Shown: positions 1 to 9,071, numbered from the stretch's first letter. The stretch: DNA of 35,802 nt from an uncultured Alphaproteobacteria bacterium (GCA_902562525.1 CACETT010000009.1:1-35802), one strand, 5' to 3'. The notes: a model not told the origin generated them from the letters alone. Translations and numbers: made by a program.

Positions 1-1833
1 CGGAGCGAGGTTAGCAAGGCTGTTTATAGTCCTTGCCCAATTTGTTCTGACTCAGCCTCTAGGAAGCCTTTCTGGCAAATAAAGGCTGTGAATGTTGTGC
101 ATGACAGGTCCTTGCGGCGCATTTTTTATAAAGATGCAACCCTAGAGGTGTTTGGCCTTCCTGTAATGTACATTCCTTTTTTTACTCATCCGGATCCTTC
201 TGTTGAGAGGAAAACCGGTTTTCTGGCCCCATCGGTATTTAGCAATTCTTTGCTTGGGTTGAGTTATAAGCAGCCTTTCTTCTTCAACATTGCGGACAAT
301 CAAGATGTGACTGTTGCTCCCATTTTTAGTCGCACGGCTGGATTGGTTTTAACTGGGGAGTACAGAAGAGCGTTAGAAAGAGGGTCATTAGAAGTCAGTG
401 GGAGCGCTACCCGGATTGGGGAGATTCAGGGAATAGAACCTGAGGTGGTGAGGGGGAAGGAAAAAACGAGAGGCCATTTATTCGCCAAGGGGATCTACTC
501 TCTCGATAGAAACTGGTTGGCCGGAATGGATATTAAACGCGCTACCGACCATTACTATCTTGGTAACTTTGGGTTTTCTGCGGGCTACGATAGTGCGGAT
601 ATGGTTGCTCGCTACAGAGGGCAGTCCCACTTAACGAGCCAGGTATTCTTAGAACGAGCAGCTGGAAGAAACTATGCCAATGTTTCCGCTGTGGCATTTC
701 AGAGACTTATCCGCACTATTGATGCCGAAGCTCTGCCCTATCTCTGGCCAGTCGGGACTTTTAGTTATCGAGGCGAGCCTGGCCTATCAGGAGATTATTG
801 GCTTTTCGATGCTAACGTGCGGCTTCTCGGTCGTGAAGAGGGCACGCAAAGCAGGAGATTAATCGTGAAGGGTGGTTGGCGAATACCATATACTTCAGCC
901 TATGGCGCCAAATACTCTTTTAATTTGGGTCTTCGAGCGGACGGTTATCATCTGTCTGATCTCCCAGACTCTAGGCAGCCAGGGGTTACGACCGATGGGT
1001 TTGAAAGTCGATTGTTGCCCGAGATTTACGTCGACTGGAGGCTGCCTTTAGCTAAGCCGTTAGGCCCTGGTCTCCTGATACTCGAACCAATTAGCCAAAT
1101 AGTGTGGAGACCAAATGGGGGCGACAGCAACAAGATCCCCAATGAGGACAGTCTTGCATTTGAATTCGATGACCTAAACCTTTTCGGCGTGGACAGGTTT
1201 CCAGGTTTGGACCGTTACGAGGGTGGTGCCCGTTTGAATTATGGTTTGCGCTCAGAGATCAATTCCACATTCTTGCCGGATAGTGAGATGTTGGTAGGCC
1301 AAGTAGTAAGGGCCAGAGTGGATGAAACCTACTCTGACGGGACGGGGCTAAACCAAAAGCTCTCAGATTTTGTGGGTAGATTTAGTATAGCACCTAGTCG
1401 GCTAATCAGTTTGGTTCACAGATTTCGGCTTGATCGTAGTAATTTGGCAACCCGAAGTTCCTCCTTCCAGGCGACGGTTGGGCCTAGCTGGCTGAATAGC
1501 TCGGTCCATTATATGAAATTGAGTGACGACCCGACCGATGGCCTTCCGGTTTCTGTAGAACAAGTTAATCTATCTTTAAATATGCAGTTCCCGGAGAACT
1601 GGCGTTGGAATTTTTCTCACCAGAGGGGCTTAGGTGAGGGGAACGGAGCCCTTTCCAGCAGTCTGAGTCTCAGGTATGAGCATGAGTGTGTGACACTTGA
1701 GACTTTCGCAAGTCGGCACTATACAAGAGGACCTTTGTTAACGCCCGATACAGTTTTGGGGATTCAAATTTCTCTTAAGAACCTCGGTCAGTCAATAGGT
1801 CATCAAGTCAATGTTCTAGGGGATAACCCGTGA
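1..1833 (+). CDS. lptD: LPS-assembly protein LptD, 5'-truncated by the window edge
   Basis: LptD is the outer-membrane beta-barrel that, with lipoprotein LptE, inserts lipopolysaccharide into the outer leaflet. The track starts this ORF at a GTG at base 88, but the frame is open back to base 1 and the extra codons encode family-typical sequence (YSPCPIC, then KPFWQIKA leading into VVHD), so the true start lies upstream of the window and 610 residues are visible. The segment reading LEVFGLPVMYIPFFTHPDP is the usual junction between the periplasmic jellyroll and the barrel. After it come many alternating aromatic/polar strands typical of the LptD C-terminal barrel, ending in a hydrophobic C-terminal stretch. 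The stop overlaps the surA GTG start, which fits translational coupling of two envelope-assembly genes. Family assignment is from remembered motifs; the N-terminal signal peptide and most of the jellyroll are outside the window. Confidence 0.93.
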   Translation, partial: RSEVSKAVYSPCPICSDSASRKPFWQIKAVNVVHDRSLRRIFYKDATLEVFGLPVMYIPFFTHPDPSVERKTGFLAPSVFSNSLLGLSYKQPFFFNIADNQDVTVAPIFSRTAGLVLTGEYRRALERGSLEVSGSATRIGEIQGIEPEVVRGKEKTRGHLFAKGIYSLDRNWLAGMDIKRATDHYYLGNFGFSAGYDSADMVARYRGQSHLTSQVFLERAAGRNYANVSAVAFQRLIRTIDAEALPYLWPVGTFSYRGEPGLSGDYWLFDANVRLLGREEGTQSRRLIVKGGWRIPYTSAYGAKYSFNLGLRADGYHLSDLPDSRQPGVTTDGFESRLLPEIYVDWRLPLAKPLGPGLLILEPISQIVWRPNGGDSNKIPNEDSLAFEFDDLNLFGVDRFPGLDRYEGGARLNYGLRSEINSTFLPDSEMLVGQVVRARVDETYSDGTGLNQKLSDFVGRFSIAPSRLISLVHRFRLDRSNLATRSSSFQATVGPSWLNSSVHYMKLSDDPTDGLPVSVEQVNLSLNMQFPENWRWNFSHQRGLGEGNGALSSSLSLRYEHECVTLETFASRHYTRGPLLTPDTVLGIQISLKNLGQSIGHQVNVLGDNP

Positions 1834-3074
1834 GGAAATTTTTTTCGCTACTTTTGGGTTTGTTTTTGTTGTCTCAGCCCGCAGCCGGTAAGGAGCTAGT
1901 GGGAATAGTCGCCGTCGTGAATGATAGTGCTATTTCGGTGTTGGACTTAATTGCCCGAACAAAGATGGTGGCTCTATCCAGTGGTCTCGATGATACGCCT
2001 GAGTTAAGAGCGCAATTAGCAAAGCCAGTATTGGAAAATCTAATCGAAGAAAAGCTACAAAATCAGGAAGCGGAGCGCCGGGGGATCTCTGTGACTGACC
2101 AAGAGCTGGCTGCCGCTCTAACTATTGTGGAGCGCCAAAACGGGATACGAGAGGGGCAGCTCAACAGTTGGTTAGCTGATATTGGCCTGCCAGCAATCTT
2201 TTTTGAAGATCAGATTAGGGCTCAAATTCTTTGGGCCAAGGTTGTCTCTACTGGCCTTCGTCCGCTGGTCGATGTAAGCCAGGAGGAGGTGGAACACGAA
2301 TTAACTCGATTGGAGGCAAATCGAGGTTTGCCAGAATATCTTGTGTCCCAGATTGATTTTTATGTGGGGCCCTCAAAGCCTCTGGATGATCTACTGGAAG
2401 TGGCCAGTAAGCTTCTTGCCGAAATTAACGCGGGGGCGAACTTCGAGTCGATAGCAGAACAATTTAGTGATAACGCATTGGGGAATTTGGGGGGTGATAT
2501 GGGCTGGGTCAGCAAGACCCAGTTGCTTCCAGAATTGAGTGCGGCTTTATCCGGGATGAGGCCTGGTCAGGTCTCTGCGCCGATAGTAAGTGCTGCGGGA
2601 GTGCATCTTGTGAGACTAAGAGATCAACGACGGGTGATGGAGCCAGATATTCGCCAGGTTCGTGCCGATCTTGTCCAAATAGTTCTCCCTGGTATCACTG
2701 GTGAATCAATGACTTCCGAGCAGAGGGGCTTTCTGGAGCAAATTGGTGATACGGTTCGGGGTTGTGAGGCCATGGAAGCTATGGCAAAAAAGTTAGACGG
2801 TGGTTCAGGAAGTATTGGTTGGGTTTTGTTAAAAGATCTTCCGGAGCAATTTAGGTTAATCCTTTCACAACTGGATATAGGGCTGCCTAGCCAGCCGCTT
2901 TTCTCTGGAAACGGCGCTCATGTAATGATGGTGTGCGAAAGGGAAAACCCTGCGGAAGATATCAATTATGAACAGCTAGTTAGAGATCGCCTAGAGAGAT
3001 CCAGATTGGAGACTTTGGCTCGAAGATTGTTGAGAGATCTGCGCCGGTCAGCCCTTGTAGATGTCCGTGTCTAA
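1830..3074 (+). CDS. surA: Periplasmic chaperone / peptidyl-prolyl isomerase SurA
   Basis: SurA escorts unfolded outer-membrane proteins, including LptD, across the periplasm to the BAM complex. The 414-residue product has an N-terminal signal peptide (hydrophobic core about residues 4-19), a SurA N-terminal chaperone domain beginning at GIVAVVNDSAIS and running to about residue 160, and one parvulin-type rotamase domain at about 168-268 (motifs NLGGDMGWVS and GVHLVRLRDQR). A C-terminal segment follows with no clear second parvulin domain; E. coli SurA has two, while single-domain forms are common in alphaproteobacteria. The GTG start overlaps the lptD stop, and the 3' end overlaps rsmA by 14 bases, so lptD-surA-rsmA look like one transcript. 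Identity is well supported by domain order and neighbours. Confidence 0.93.
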   Translation: MRKFFSLLLGLFLLSQPAAGKELVGIVAVVNDSAISVLDLIARTKMVALSSGLDDTPELRAQLAKPVLENLIEEKLQNQEAERRGISVTDQELAAALTIVERQNGIREGQLNSWLADIGLPAIFFEDQIRAQILWAKVVSTGLRPLVDVSQEEVEHELTRLEANRGLPEYLVSQIDFYVGPSKPLDDLLEVASKLLAEINAGANFESIAEQFSDNALGNLGGDMGWVSKTQLLPELSAALSGMRPGQVSAPIVSAAGVHLVRLRDQRRVMEPDIRQVRADLVQIVLPGITGESMTSEQRGFLEQIGDTVRGCEAMEAMAKKLDGGSGSIGWVLLKDLPEQFRLILSQLDIGLPSQPLFSGNGAHVMMVCERENPAEDINYEQLVRDRLERSRLETLARRLLRDLRRSALVDVRV

Positions 3075-3933
3075 GAGTTTTAGCAGGGAGTTGGGAGACT
3101 TGCCGAGCATTAGCCAGGTAATTTTAAATAATGGCTTGTCGGCACGTAAATCGCTGGGTCAACACTTTCTCCTTGATGGAAGTATTATAGCCCGGATCGT
3201 CAATTCAGCGGGTATTGATGAGGGTGTTACAGTTCTCGAGATTGGTCCAGGCCCTGGTGGTTTAACTCGGGCCTTGCTTTCAACTCCCGCCAAAACTGTT
3301 GTTGCCATTGAAAGAGATGATCGAAGTGTGGAGGCGCTGCAAGACCTTGCTAGCGCTGTTGGCTCCCGATTTCATTTAATAGCAGGCGATGCCTTGGCTA
3401 TAGACTTAGACAGCCTTTGTGTTCAACCTTTTCAGATTGTGGCTAATTTGCCCTACAATATTGGAACTAGGTTAGTGCTTGACTTCTTGCATATGTTGCA
3501 TAAACCAAAAAAAATGACGTTGATGCTGCAAAAAGAAGTGGTGCAACGTATGATCGCCTCACCGGGCGGTCAGCACTATGGCCGCCTATCCATAATTGTT
3601 CAGTGGCTTGCCCGGGCTAAGGCGTTGTTTGATGTGCCGGCGCGGGCATTTAAACCTGAGCCAAAAGTTACCTCTTCGGTTATAGAGATCATTCCAAGGT
3701 CTTGGCCTTTGGCAGAGGCGGAGCCGGATCTATTGGAGCTAGTTACCCAAACGGCTTTTGGTCAGCGTCGGAAAATGATGCGGGTTAGTCTAAGGACATT
3801 ACACCCTGATATAGTTGGCCTTTTACAAAGGGTTGGGGTCCCGCCAACCAGTCGCCCAGAAGAAGTAACAATTCAGGAATTTTGTTCTATCGCCCGCGAG
3901 CTTCGTTCTTTGTCTAAAATAAGAGCTCTATAA
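3061..3933 (+). CDS. rsmA: 16S rRNA dimethyladenosine transferase RsmA (KsgA)
   Basis: RsmA dimethylates two adjacent adenines in the 3'-terminal helix of 16S rRNA late in small-subunit assembly, using S-adenosylmethionine. The 290-residue length is normal for the family. The N-terminal ARKSLGQHFL signature is at about residues 28-37, the SAM-binding motif EIGPGPGGLTR at 60-70, and the catalytic NLPYNIG motif at 129-135, followed by a C-terminal helical RNA-binding domain containing FGQRRKMMR. The ATG start lies inside the surA 3' end (14-base overlap), and the gene ends only 18 bases from the convergent gmk stop, with no obvious terminator hairpin between them. In many related genomes pdxA separates surA and rsmA; here it does not. 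Confidence 0.97.
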   Translation: MSVSKSFSRELGDLPSISQVILNNGLSARKSLGQHFLLDGSIIARIVNSAGIDEGVTVLEIGPGPGGLTRALLSTPAKTVVAIERDDRSVEALQDLASAVGSRFHLIAGDALAIDLDSLCVQPFQIVANLPYNIGTRLVLDFLHMLHKPKKMTLMLQKEVVQRMIASPGGQHYGRLSIIVQWLARAKALFDVPARAFKPEPKVTSSVIEIIPRSWPLAEAEPDLLELVTQTAFGQRRKMMRVSLRTLHPDIVGLLQRVGVPPTSRPEEVTIQEFCSIARELRSLSKIRAL

Positions 3934-3951
3934 TTGGAATAAGTGGAGTGC

Positions 3952-4596
3952 TTACGGAGTATTTTTTGTCAATCTCTCTACAAATCTGCTCAGGCCTGTC
4001 CTGCGGTGACGACGTAGCCGCTCAGCACAGAGAATGTTGTTGATTTGGTTAGTGGCAATCTCTAGATCCTCATTGACTATCACATAATCATACTCGGGCC
4101 AGTGGGTAATCTCATCCGCCGCCTTTGCCATGCGTTCTGATAATACTCTTTTTGGATCTTGAGCGCGTGTTCTTAGTCGGCGAGCTAATTCATCTGTTGA
4201 GGGAGGCAGGACAAATATTTTCACAACGTCATTCCTGGCGTGTTCAGTTATCTGTTGGGCTCCCTGCCAGTCAATATCAAATAGAATATCGCTCCCATTA
4301 GACAATGATTCTTTGACCGTTTGAATGGGGGTTCCATAAAAATGTCCAAACACGCGCGCGTGCTCCAAGAACTGTCCTGAGTCGGCCATAGAGTGAAAAA
4401 CATCCTCACTAACGAAGTGATAATCCCTGCCATTCACTTCGTTTTGACGTGGTGCACGGGTCGTGACAGAGATAGAAATACGGAGGTCCTTATCAATTTC
4501 TACGAGACGTCGGGCTAGAGTCGTCTTCCCGGCGCCAGATGGCGACGAAAGAACTAACATTAGCCCACGTCTTTGAAGCTCGTTTTCATGATCCAT
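3952..4596 (-). CDS. gmk: Guanylate kinase
   Basis: Guanylate kinase phosphorylates GMP to GDP with ATP and feeds the GTP, dGTP and (p)ppGpp pools. The 214-residue protein has a P-loop SSPSGAGKTTL at about residues 17-27, the GMP-binding lid region with SVTTRAPR and NGRDYHFVS, and the downstream DIDWQGAQQI segment, all characteristic of the family. The ATG at 4596 lies 18 bases after the mltG stop, so it is probably the last gene of the fabD-to-gmk operon. An internal ATG at residue 13 is a possible alternative start, but the fuller N-terminus is open and has no better competing RBS. It converges on rsmA. Confidence 0.97.
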   Translation of the reverse strand: MDHENELQRRGLMLVLSSPSGAGKTTLARRLVEIDKDLRISISVTTRAPRQNEVNGRDYHFVSEDVFHSMADSGQFLEHARVFGHFYGTPIQTVKESLSNGSDILFDIDWQGAQQITEHARNDVVKIFVLPPSTDELARRLRTRAQDPKRVLSERMAKAADEITHWPEYDYVIVNEDLEIATNQINNILCAERLRRHRRTGLSRFVERLTKNTP

Positions 4597-4614
4597 ATTA
4601 TAAGATTTATAATT

Positions 4615-5613
4615 CTAGCATGCTCCGCAGTCTAGTTCTTGCTTTCGATGTTTTCTCCATAGCTTAACGTTTTTGTTATGTTCAGCTAAAGTTTCAGCAA
4701 AATTATGACCGCCTTGGCCGTCAGCAACAAAGTATAGTGCAGTTGTTTCCAATGGTGATAGAGCAGCTCGTAGGGAATCCTTTCCAGGGTTAGCTATCGG
4801 TCCAGGTGGAAGGCCAAGGTGGCGATAAGTATTGTAAAGGTTATCTTTATCGCGAAGTTCTTGGAGTTTTAAGGGCCGACCTAGAGGCTGCTTTCCTTGC
4901 GTCACCCCGTAAACCACAGTTGGGTCAGATTGGAGAGGCATCCTGAGCCGTAATCTATTGATAAATACGCCAGAAATCTTGCGGCGTTCCTGGGGCAGAG
5001 ACGTTTCTTTTTCAATAATTGATGCAAGGATAACCGCCTCAATAGGTGTCTTAAGGGGTAAAGTTGGGTCACGCTCTGTCCATAGCTGTTCGAGTGTATT
5101 GCTCATTAAAGTCTCCATTTTTTGGAGAAGAGCATTTCTGTCATGACCACGGGAGTAGTGGTACGTGTTTGGCAGCAGCGAGCCTTCGCTAAAGCGTGGG
5201 TCAATCCTTCCACTCAACGTGGGGGTTTTGGTTACTAGGTCGTATACTTGCCACACAGATAGGCCTTCAGGCACTGTAATCTTGTGGACCACGGTTTTAC
5301 CTAATATTAGCTTATCAATTATAGCTTCCGGTGTCGCTCTGGGAGTAAGTTTGTATTCGCCTGCTTTAAGAAATTTGTCGCCCCTTCTTATGCTGACAGC
5401 AACCACAAATAGTGTTGGCTGGTGGATTGCACCGGCTGAAACCAGCGTATCTGCGATAGCCTGCACTCCTAGACCTGGTGTTAAGATAATTGTTTCGTGG
5501 GTCGTCAAGGGACCTGGTTTTTGTAACCAAGCGTTGAAAAACCAGGCAGCTAAAGTTAAAGCGATTAATCCTGCTGAAAAGACTGTTATCAACCGAACGG
5601 CGAATTTAGCCAC
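4615..5613 (-). CDS. mltG: Endolytic murein transglycosylase MltG (YceG-like)
   Basis: MltG is an inner-membrane-anchored lytic transglycosylase that cuts nascent glycan strands and helps set their length. The 332-residue protein has a single N-terminal membrane segment (about 8-28), a LysM-like subdomain (about 35-110), and the YceG catalytic domain. The diagnostic SIIEKETS motif at about 199-206 supplies the catalytic glutamate (Glu201 by my count), and FINRLRLRMPLQSDPTVVYG follows as expected. It sits 48 bases after fabF and 18 before gmk in the same orientation, the usual alphaproteobacterial neighbourhood. The ending with GLPPGPIANPG is also family-typical. Confidence 0.95.
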   Translation of the reverse strand: MAKFAVRLITVFSAGLIALTLAAWFFNAWLQKPGPLTTHETIILTPGLGVQAIADTLVSAGAIHQPTLFVVAVSIRRGDKFLKAGEYKLTPRATPEAIIDKLILGKTVVHKITVPEGLSVWQVYDLVTKTPTLSGRIDPRFSEGSLLPNTYHYSRGHDRNALLQKMETLMSNTLEQLWTERDPTLPLKTPIEAVILASIIEKETSLPQERRKISGVFINRLRLRMPLQSDPTVVYGVTQGKQPLGRPLKLQELRDKDNLYNTYRHLGLPPGPIANPGKDSLRAALSPLETTALYFVADGQGGHNFAETLAEHNKNVKLWRKHRKQELDCGAC

Positions 5614-5661
5614 CTGGGCACACTTTCATAAGGGATCTACTGACGCTGTTGGTTGGGCTAT

Positions 5662-6936
5662 TTATTGTTGCTTGTGGCTTTGGATTACTAAGCTGGCATT
5701 CGTTCCCCCAAATCCAAAACTGTTTGATAACGCAACAGAAATCGAAGCTTTTCGTGGTTTTAGGGGGACTAAGTCCAGGCTACCTTCGATAGAAGGATTC
5801 TCAAGATTTAGTGTCGGGGGAGCGATTCCATTTTTAATGGCAAGCGTTGCAAAAATAGCTTCGACAGCCCCCGCTGCTCCCAATAGGTGTCCGATAGAAG
5901 ACTTGGTGGAAGACATAAGCAGTTTTTGAGAGTTTTTGCCAAATAGCCTTTTTACGGCCCCGTGCTCAATTTCGTCGCCCAGAGGTGTTGACGTGCCATG
6001 GGCGTTTATATAATCGACGCTTGCGGGAGCTATCTTAGCGCGGTTTAAAGCCGCTTTCATAGAGCGGAACCCGCCGTCACCATCTTCGGGAGGGGCGGTT
6101 ACATGATGTGCGTCCCCTGACATTCCAAAGCCAACAATTTCCCCGTAGATTGTGGCGCCTCTTCGAACCGCGTGATTGTACTCCTCCAGCACTACCACTC
6201 CGGCGCCCTCGCCCATAACGAACCCATCTCGGTCGCGATCCCAGGGTCTCGAAGCTTGTGTTGGTGTGTCATTAAAGTTTGTTGACAGGGCGCGGGCCGC
6301 ACAGAAACCGGCCACGCCCAAGCGAGTTACCGGACTTTCTGCACCTCCGGCTATCATTACATCTGCATCACTCAGCATGATGATCCGGGCCGCGTCCCCA
6401 ATAGCGTGGGCCCCTGTGGAGCAGGCCGTAACTACCGAGTGATTGGGGCCTTTAAATCCGAAGCGGATGGATATTTGGCCTGAGGCGAGATTAATGAGGC
6501 AGGATGGAATAAAAAACGGGCTCAGTCTACGAGGCCCTTTTTCTGCTAGCGTTAGAGCACCTTCTTCAATTGTTCTGAGCCCGCCTATTCCGGATCCTAC
6601 CATTACGCCGGTTCGTTCAAAGTGCTCTGCTGTCTGTGGTTTCCAACCTGAGTCTTCTATTGCTTCTGTTGCTGCCGCCAGGGCAAAGTGGAGGAATTCA
6701 TCCATCCTTCTTTGTTCCTTTGGGTCCATGTAGTTATCAGGATTGAAAGAATGGGGCCCATCATCCTTGGGGACAAGGCCCGCTATGGTAGATGGTAAAT
6801 CCGATGTATCGAAGCTAGTGATCTGACGGATTCCCGACTCACCGGCTATAAGCCTATCCCAGCAGCATTCCACCCCGCACCCCAAAGGGGTAACTAGGCC
6901 CATGCCCGTGACAACGACTCTCCTCAAATCAGCCAT
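5662..6936 (-). CDS. fabF: 3-oxoacyl-ACP synthase II (KAS II, FabF)
   Basis: FabF condenses malonyl-ACP with a growing acyl-ACP in type II fatty-acid elongation. The 424-residue protein has the complete Cys-His-His thiolase-fold triad: Cys172 in TACSTGAHAIG, His313 in NAHGTSTPLGD and His350 in SSIGHLLGAAG. The C-terminal GFGGTNASLV loop is also present. The start ATG follows the acpP stop by 24 bases, so substrate carrier and enzyme are co-transcribed. Length and motif order match FabF rather than FabB or FabH (an N-terminal VVVTGMGLVTPLG and the position of the GEGAG segment). Confidence 0.98.
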   Translation of the reverse strand: MADLRRVVVTGMGLVTPLGCGVECCWDRLIAGESGIRQITSFDTSDLPSTIAGLVPKDDGPHSFNPDNYMDPKEQRRMDEFLHFALAAATEAIEDSGWKPQTAEHFERTGVMVGSGIGGLRTIEEGALTLAEKGPRRLSPFFIPSCLINLASGQISIRFGFKGPNHSVVTACSTGAHAIGDAARIIMLSDADVMIAGGAESPVTRLGVAGFCAARALSTNFNDTPTQASRPWDRDRDGFVMGEGAGVVVLEEYNHAVRRGATIYGEIVGFGMSGDAHHVTAPPEDGDGGFRSMKAALNRAKIAPASVDYINAHGTSTPLGDEIEHGAVKRLFGKNSQKLLMSSTKSSIGHLLGAAGAVEAIFATLAIKNGIAPPTLNLENPSIEGSLDLVPLKPRKASISVALSNSFGFGGTNASLVIQSHKQQ

Positions 6937-6960
6937 ACTGCTCTGCAGATGGTTTGCTGA

Positions 6961-7194
6961 TTAACTTTGTGTGTCAATAAAAGTGATTGCATCTTTCACG
7001 GTCACAATTTTTTCTGCTGCGTCGTCCGGTATTTCGCAACTAAACTCTTCCTCAAATGCCATGACCAGTTCGACAGTATCCAGACTATCGGCTCCTAAGT
7101 CATCTATAAAGCTGGCATTTTCAGTGACCTTTTCTTCTTCTATACCTAGATGTTCGACAACGATTTTTTTTACCCGGTCGGCTACGTCACTCAT
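6961..7194 (-). CDS. acpP: Acyl carrier protein
   Basis: ACP carries acyl intermediates as thioesters on a 4'-phosphopantetheine arm during fatty-acid synthesis. The 77-residue acidic protein has the attachment serine (Ser37) in GADSLDT. The track begins six residues upstream at a GTG, but that codon lies in the ribosome binding site AAGGAG; the ATG at 7194, nine bases downstream of AAGGAG, gives the normal [11 protein letters not shown]-terminus and is chosen here. It lies between fabG and fabF. About 160 bases separate it from fabG, the largest gap in this operon, so a separate internal promoter is possible, but I saw no convincing -35/-10 pair. Confidence 0.97.
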   Translation of the reverse strand: MSDVADRVKKIVVEHLGIEEEKVTENASFIDDLGADSLDTVELVMAFEEEFSCEIPDDAAEKIVTVKDAITFIDTQS

Positions 7195-7356
7195 AAATGA
7201 AATCTCCTTCACATCTCAGACTGCTTACACTTAAAAATCGATACTTTTTATCCTCTTCCAATCCACATCCTTCTCCATGGATTGTTGGTACGTAGCACAC
7301 TTATCAGACCTTGGCCAGAAGTCGCAAGAGAACTTCCTTCGAGCCTGTCAAATAAT

Positions 7357-8094
7357 TTATAGCATGGCCATGCCGCCGTTTATATGAAGCGTTTGCCCAG
7401 TAATGTACGAGGCTTCGTTAGAGGCCAAATATAGGGCGGCTGCAGCAATATCTTCTGGGGTCCCAAGAGAGTTCATCGGTATTCTATTAAGTAGCGCGTC
7501 TTTTTGCTTGTCGTTGAGAACTTGGGTCATTCTTGTATCTATCATGCCAGGAGCAATAGCGTTGACAGTTATTCCGCGTCGGGCTGTTTCGGCTGCAAGC
7601 GATTTAGTGAGCCCTGTCAGTCCAGCCTTTGAGGCCGCATAATTTGCTTGTCCTGCGTTGCCTGTGAAGGCTACGACTGAGGTTATGTTTATAATTCTAC
7701 CCCAGCGCTGTTTTACCATAAATTTAAGAGCTGCCTGGCAAAGTTTAAAGGTGGTAGTCAGATTGAGGGACATTACTTCTGTCCATTCTTCGTCTTTCAT
7801 TCGGAGAGATAGATTATCCCTAGTAATACCAGCATTATTTACAAGGATGTCCAGGCCTGCGATATCCTCTCCTAGTTGCTCTAGGAGCTTCGCGGCATTA
7901 GAGGGGTCGGAGAGGTCCGTGGGTACGACCTTGCATCGTGAACCAAGTTTTCCAGCTACCTTGTGTAATGCGTCTTCCCGGGTTCCTGTCAAAACAACCA
8001 GGCAACCCTGGTTGTGGAGAGTCTCTGCAATTGATGCCCCTATATCCCCTGACGCCCCCGTCACAAGCGCGGTTCGATTAGCTAAGTTGAACAT
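7357..8094 (-). CDS. fabG: 3-oxoacyl-ACP reductase FabG
   Basis: FabG performs the NADPH-dependent reduction of 3-oxoacyl-ACP in each elongation cycle. The 245-residue protein is a classical short-chain dehydrogenase: cofactor motif TGASGDIG (12-19), NNAG (86-89), and the catalytic Ser139, Tyr152 and Lys156 in NYAASKAG. The C-terminal HINGGMAML ending is characteristic of FabG. The track start (a TTG five codons upstream) overlaps the GGAG ribosome binding site, so the ATG at 8094 is preferred. Position between fabD and acpP distinguishes it from the other SDR genes in this window. Confidence 0.97.
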   Translation of the reverse strand: MFNLANRTALVTGASGDIGASIAETLHNQGCLVVLTGTREDALHKVAGKLGSRCKVVPTDLSDPSNAAKLLEQLGEDIAGLDILVNNAGITRDNLSLRMKDEEWTEVMSLNLTTTFKLCQAALKFMVKQRWGRIINITSVVAFTGNAGQANYAASKAGLTGLTKSLAAETARRGITVNAIAPGMIDTRMTQVLNDKQKDALLNRIPMNSLGTPEDIAAAALYLASNEASYITGQTLHINGGMAML

Positions 8095-8129
8095 GTTTGG
8101 TGTCTCCAATTTTATGCTTGGATTTTTGG

Positions 8130-9071
8130 CTAAAGGCTTTTCAATAAATTCTCGATATCTGAAGGGTTTTCTATGGAGTTGCTTAATAACTCTTTACTAA
8201 TTCTTTTGTTCAAATTTGTTAAAACTTTGCCCGTTCCAATTTCAAAAAACGCCTCGCCACCCAGTGCTTGGATCCCTTGAATAATTTCCCGCCACCGCAC
8301 CCGCTGTGTGACTTGTTTTATTAGCAGGGAGCGTATCAGGTTTGGATCATTTGTTACGGTTGCAGAAACATTTGAGACGAGTGGTGGCTGCGGGGAGGAA
8401 ATGACAATTTCATTTAGTGCGATGGACATTGTTTCGGCTGCTGGCTCTAATAAGCTACAATGGAAGGGCGCGCTGACATCAAGAGGTATTGCCCTCTTAG
8501 CCCCGGCCTCTTTTGCCAATTCGACCGCCCGGTCTATGGCCTCAGCCTTGCCGCTAAGCACGACTTGACCGGGAGCATTATCGTTGGCGACATCACACAC
8601 TCCGTGGGTAGAAGCAGATTGAGCGATCTCTTCTGCTTTGTTTAGTTCTAGGCCAAGAATAGCTGCCATTTTACCTTTACCAGCAGGTACTGCTTGTTGC
8701 ATTGCTGCGCCGCGTGTTCGCAGAAGCTTAGCAGTATCTGTCAGTGTTACTGCGCCTCCCGCTGCCAGGGCCGAGTACTCACCAAGTGAATGTCCAGCTA
8801 CATATGATGCAAAATCAGGAATTTTTACGCTGCCCTGTACTTCAAGAACTCTAACTATAGCGATGGAGCTCGTCATAAGTGCCGGTTGGGCATTCTCTGT
8901 AAGGGTAAGTTCTTCCTCAGGCCCTTCAAACATAAGTCGAGATAAATTTTGGTTGAGGGCGTCATTAACTTCTTCATAAACCAGTCGGGCTTCGGGGAAC
9001 GCATCAAATACCGCTTTCCCCATACCTATCTGTTGGGAACCTTGCCCAGGAAAGATCAGCACGCGCTTCAT
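8130..9071 (-). CDS. fabD: Malonyl-CoA:ACP transacylase FabD
   Basis: FabD transfers malonyl from CoA to ACP, supplying the extender unit for FabF. The protein has the nucleophile elbow GHSLGE with Ser95, the general-base His204 in APFHCSLL, and the N-terminal FPGQGSQ. The track extends the ORF 38 codons upstream, but those codons look non-family. The ATG at 9071 is preceded by AGGAG with a 7-base spacer and gives a 313-residue protein beginning MKRVLIFPGQGSQ, the normal FabD start and length. First gene of the leftward fab operon, divergent from rpsF across 221 bases. Confidence 0.97.
   Translation of the reverse strand: MKRVLIFPGQGSQQIGMGKAVFDAFPEARLVYEEVNDALNQNLSRLMFEGPEEELTLTENAQPALMTSSIAIVRVLEVQGSVKIPDFASYVAGHSLGEYSALAAGGAVTLTDTAKLLRTRGAAMQQAVPAGKGKMAAILGLELNKAEEIAQSASTHGVCDVANDNAPGQVVLSGKAEAIDRAVELAKEAGAKRAIPLDVSAPFHCSLLEPAAETMSIALNEIVISSPQPPLVSNVSATVTNDPNLIRSLLIKQVTQRVRWREIIQGIQALGGEAFFEIGTGKVLTNLNKRISKELLSNSIENPSDIENLLKSL

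Noticed and set aside
5165-5929. Long plus-strand ORF of 254 codons opposite mltG and fabF
   Set aside because: It spans the antisense of two well-defined genes and the product has no recognisable family; it is a shadow of the minus-strand coding frames.
7195-7356. TTGACA on the minus strand near the fabG stop as a promoter for acpP
   Set aside because: The hexamer at 7346-7351 has no matching -10 at 16-18 bases. Left as unassigned spacer.
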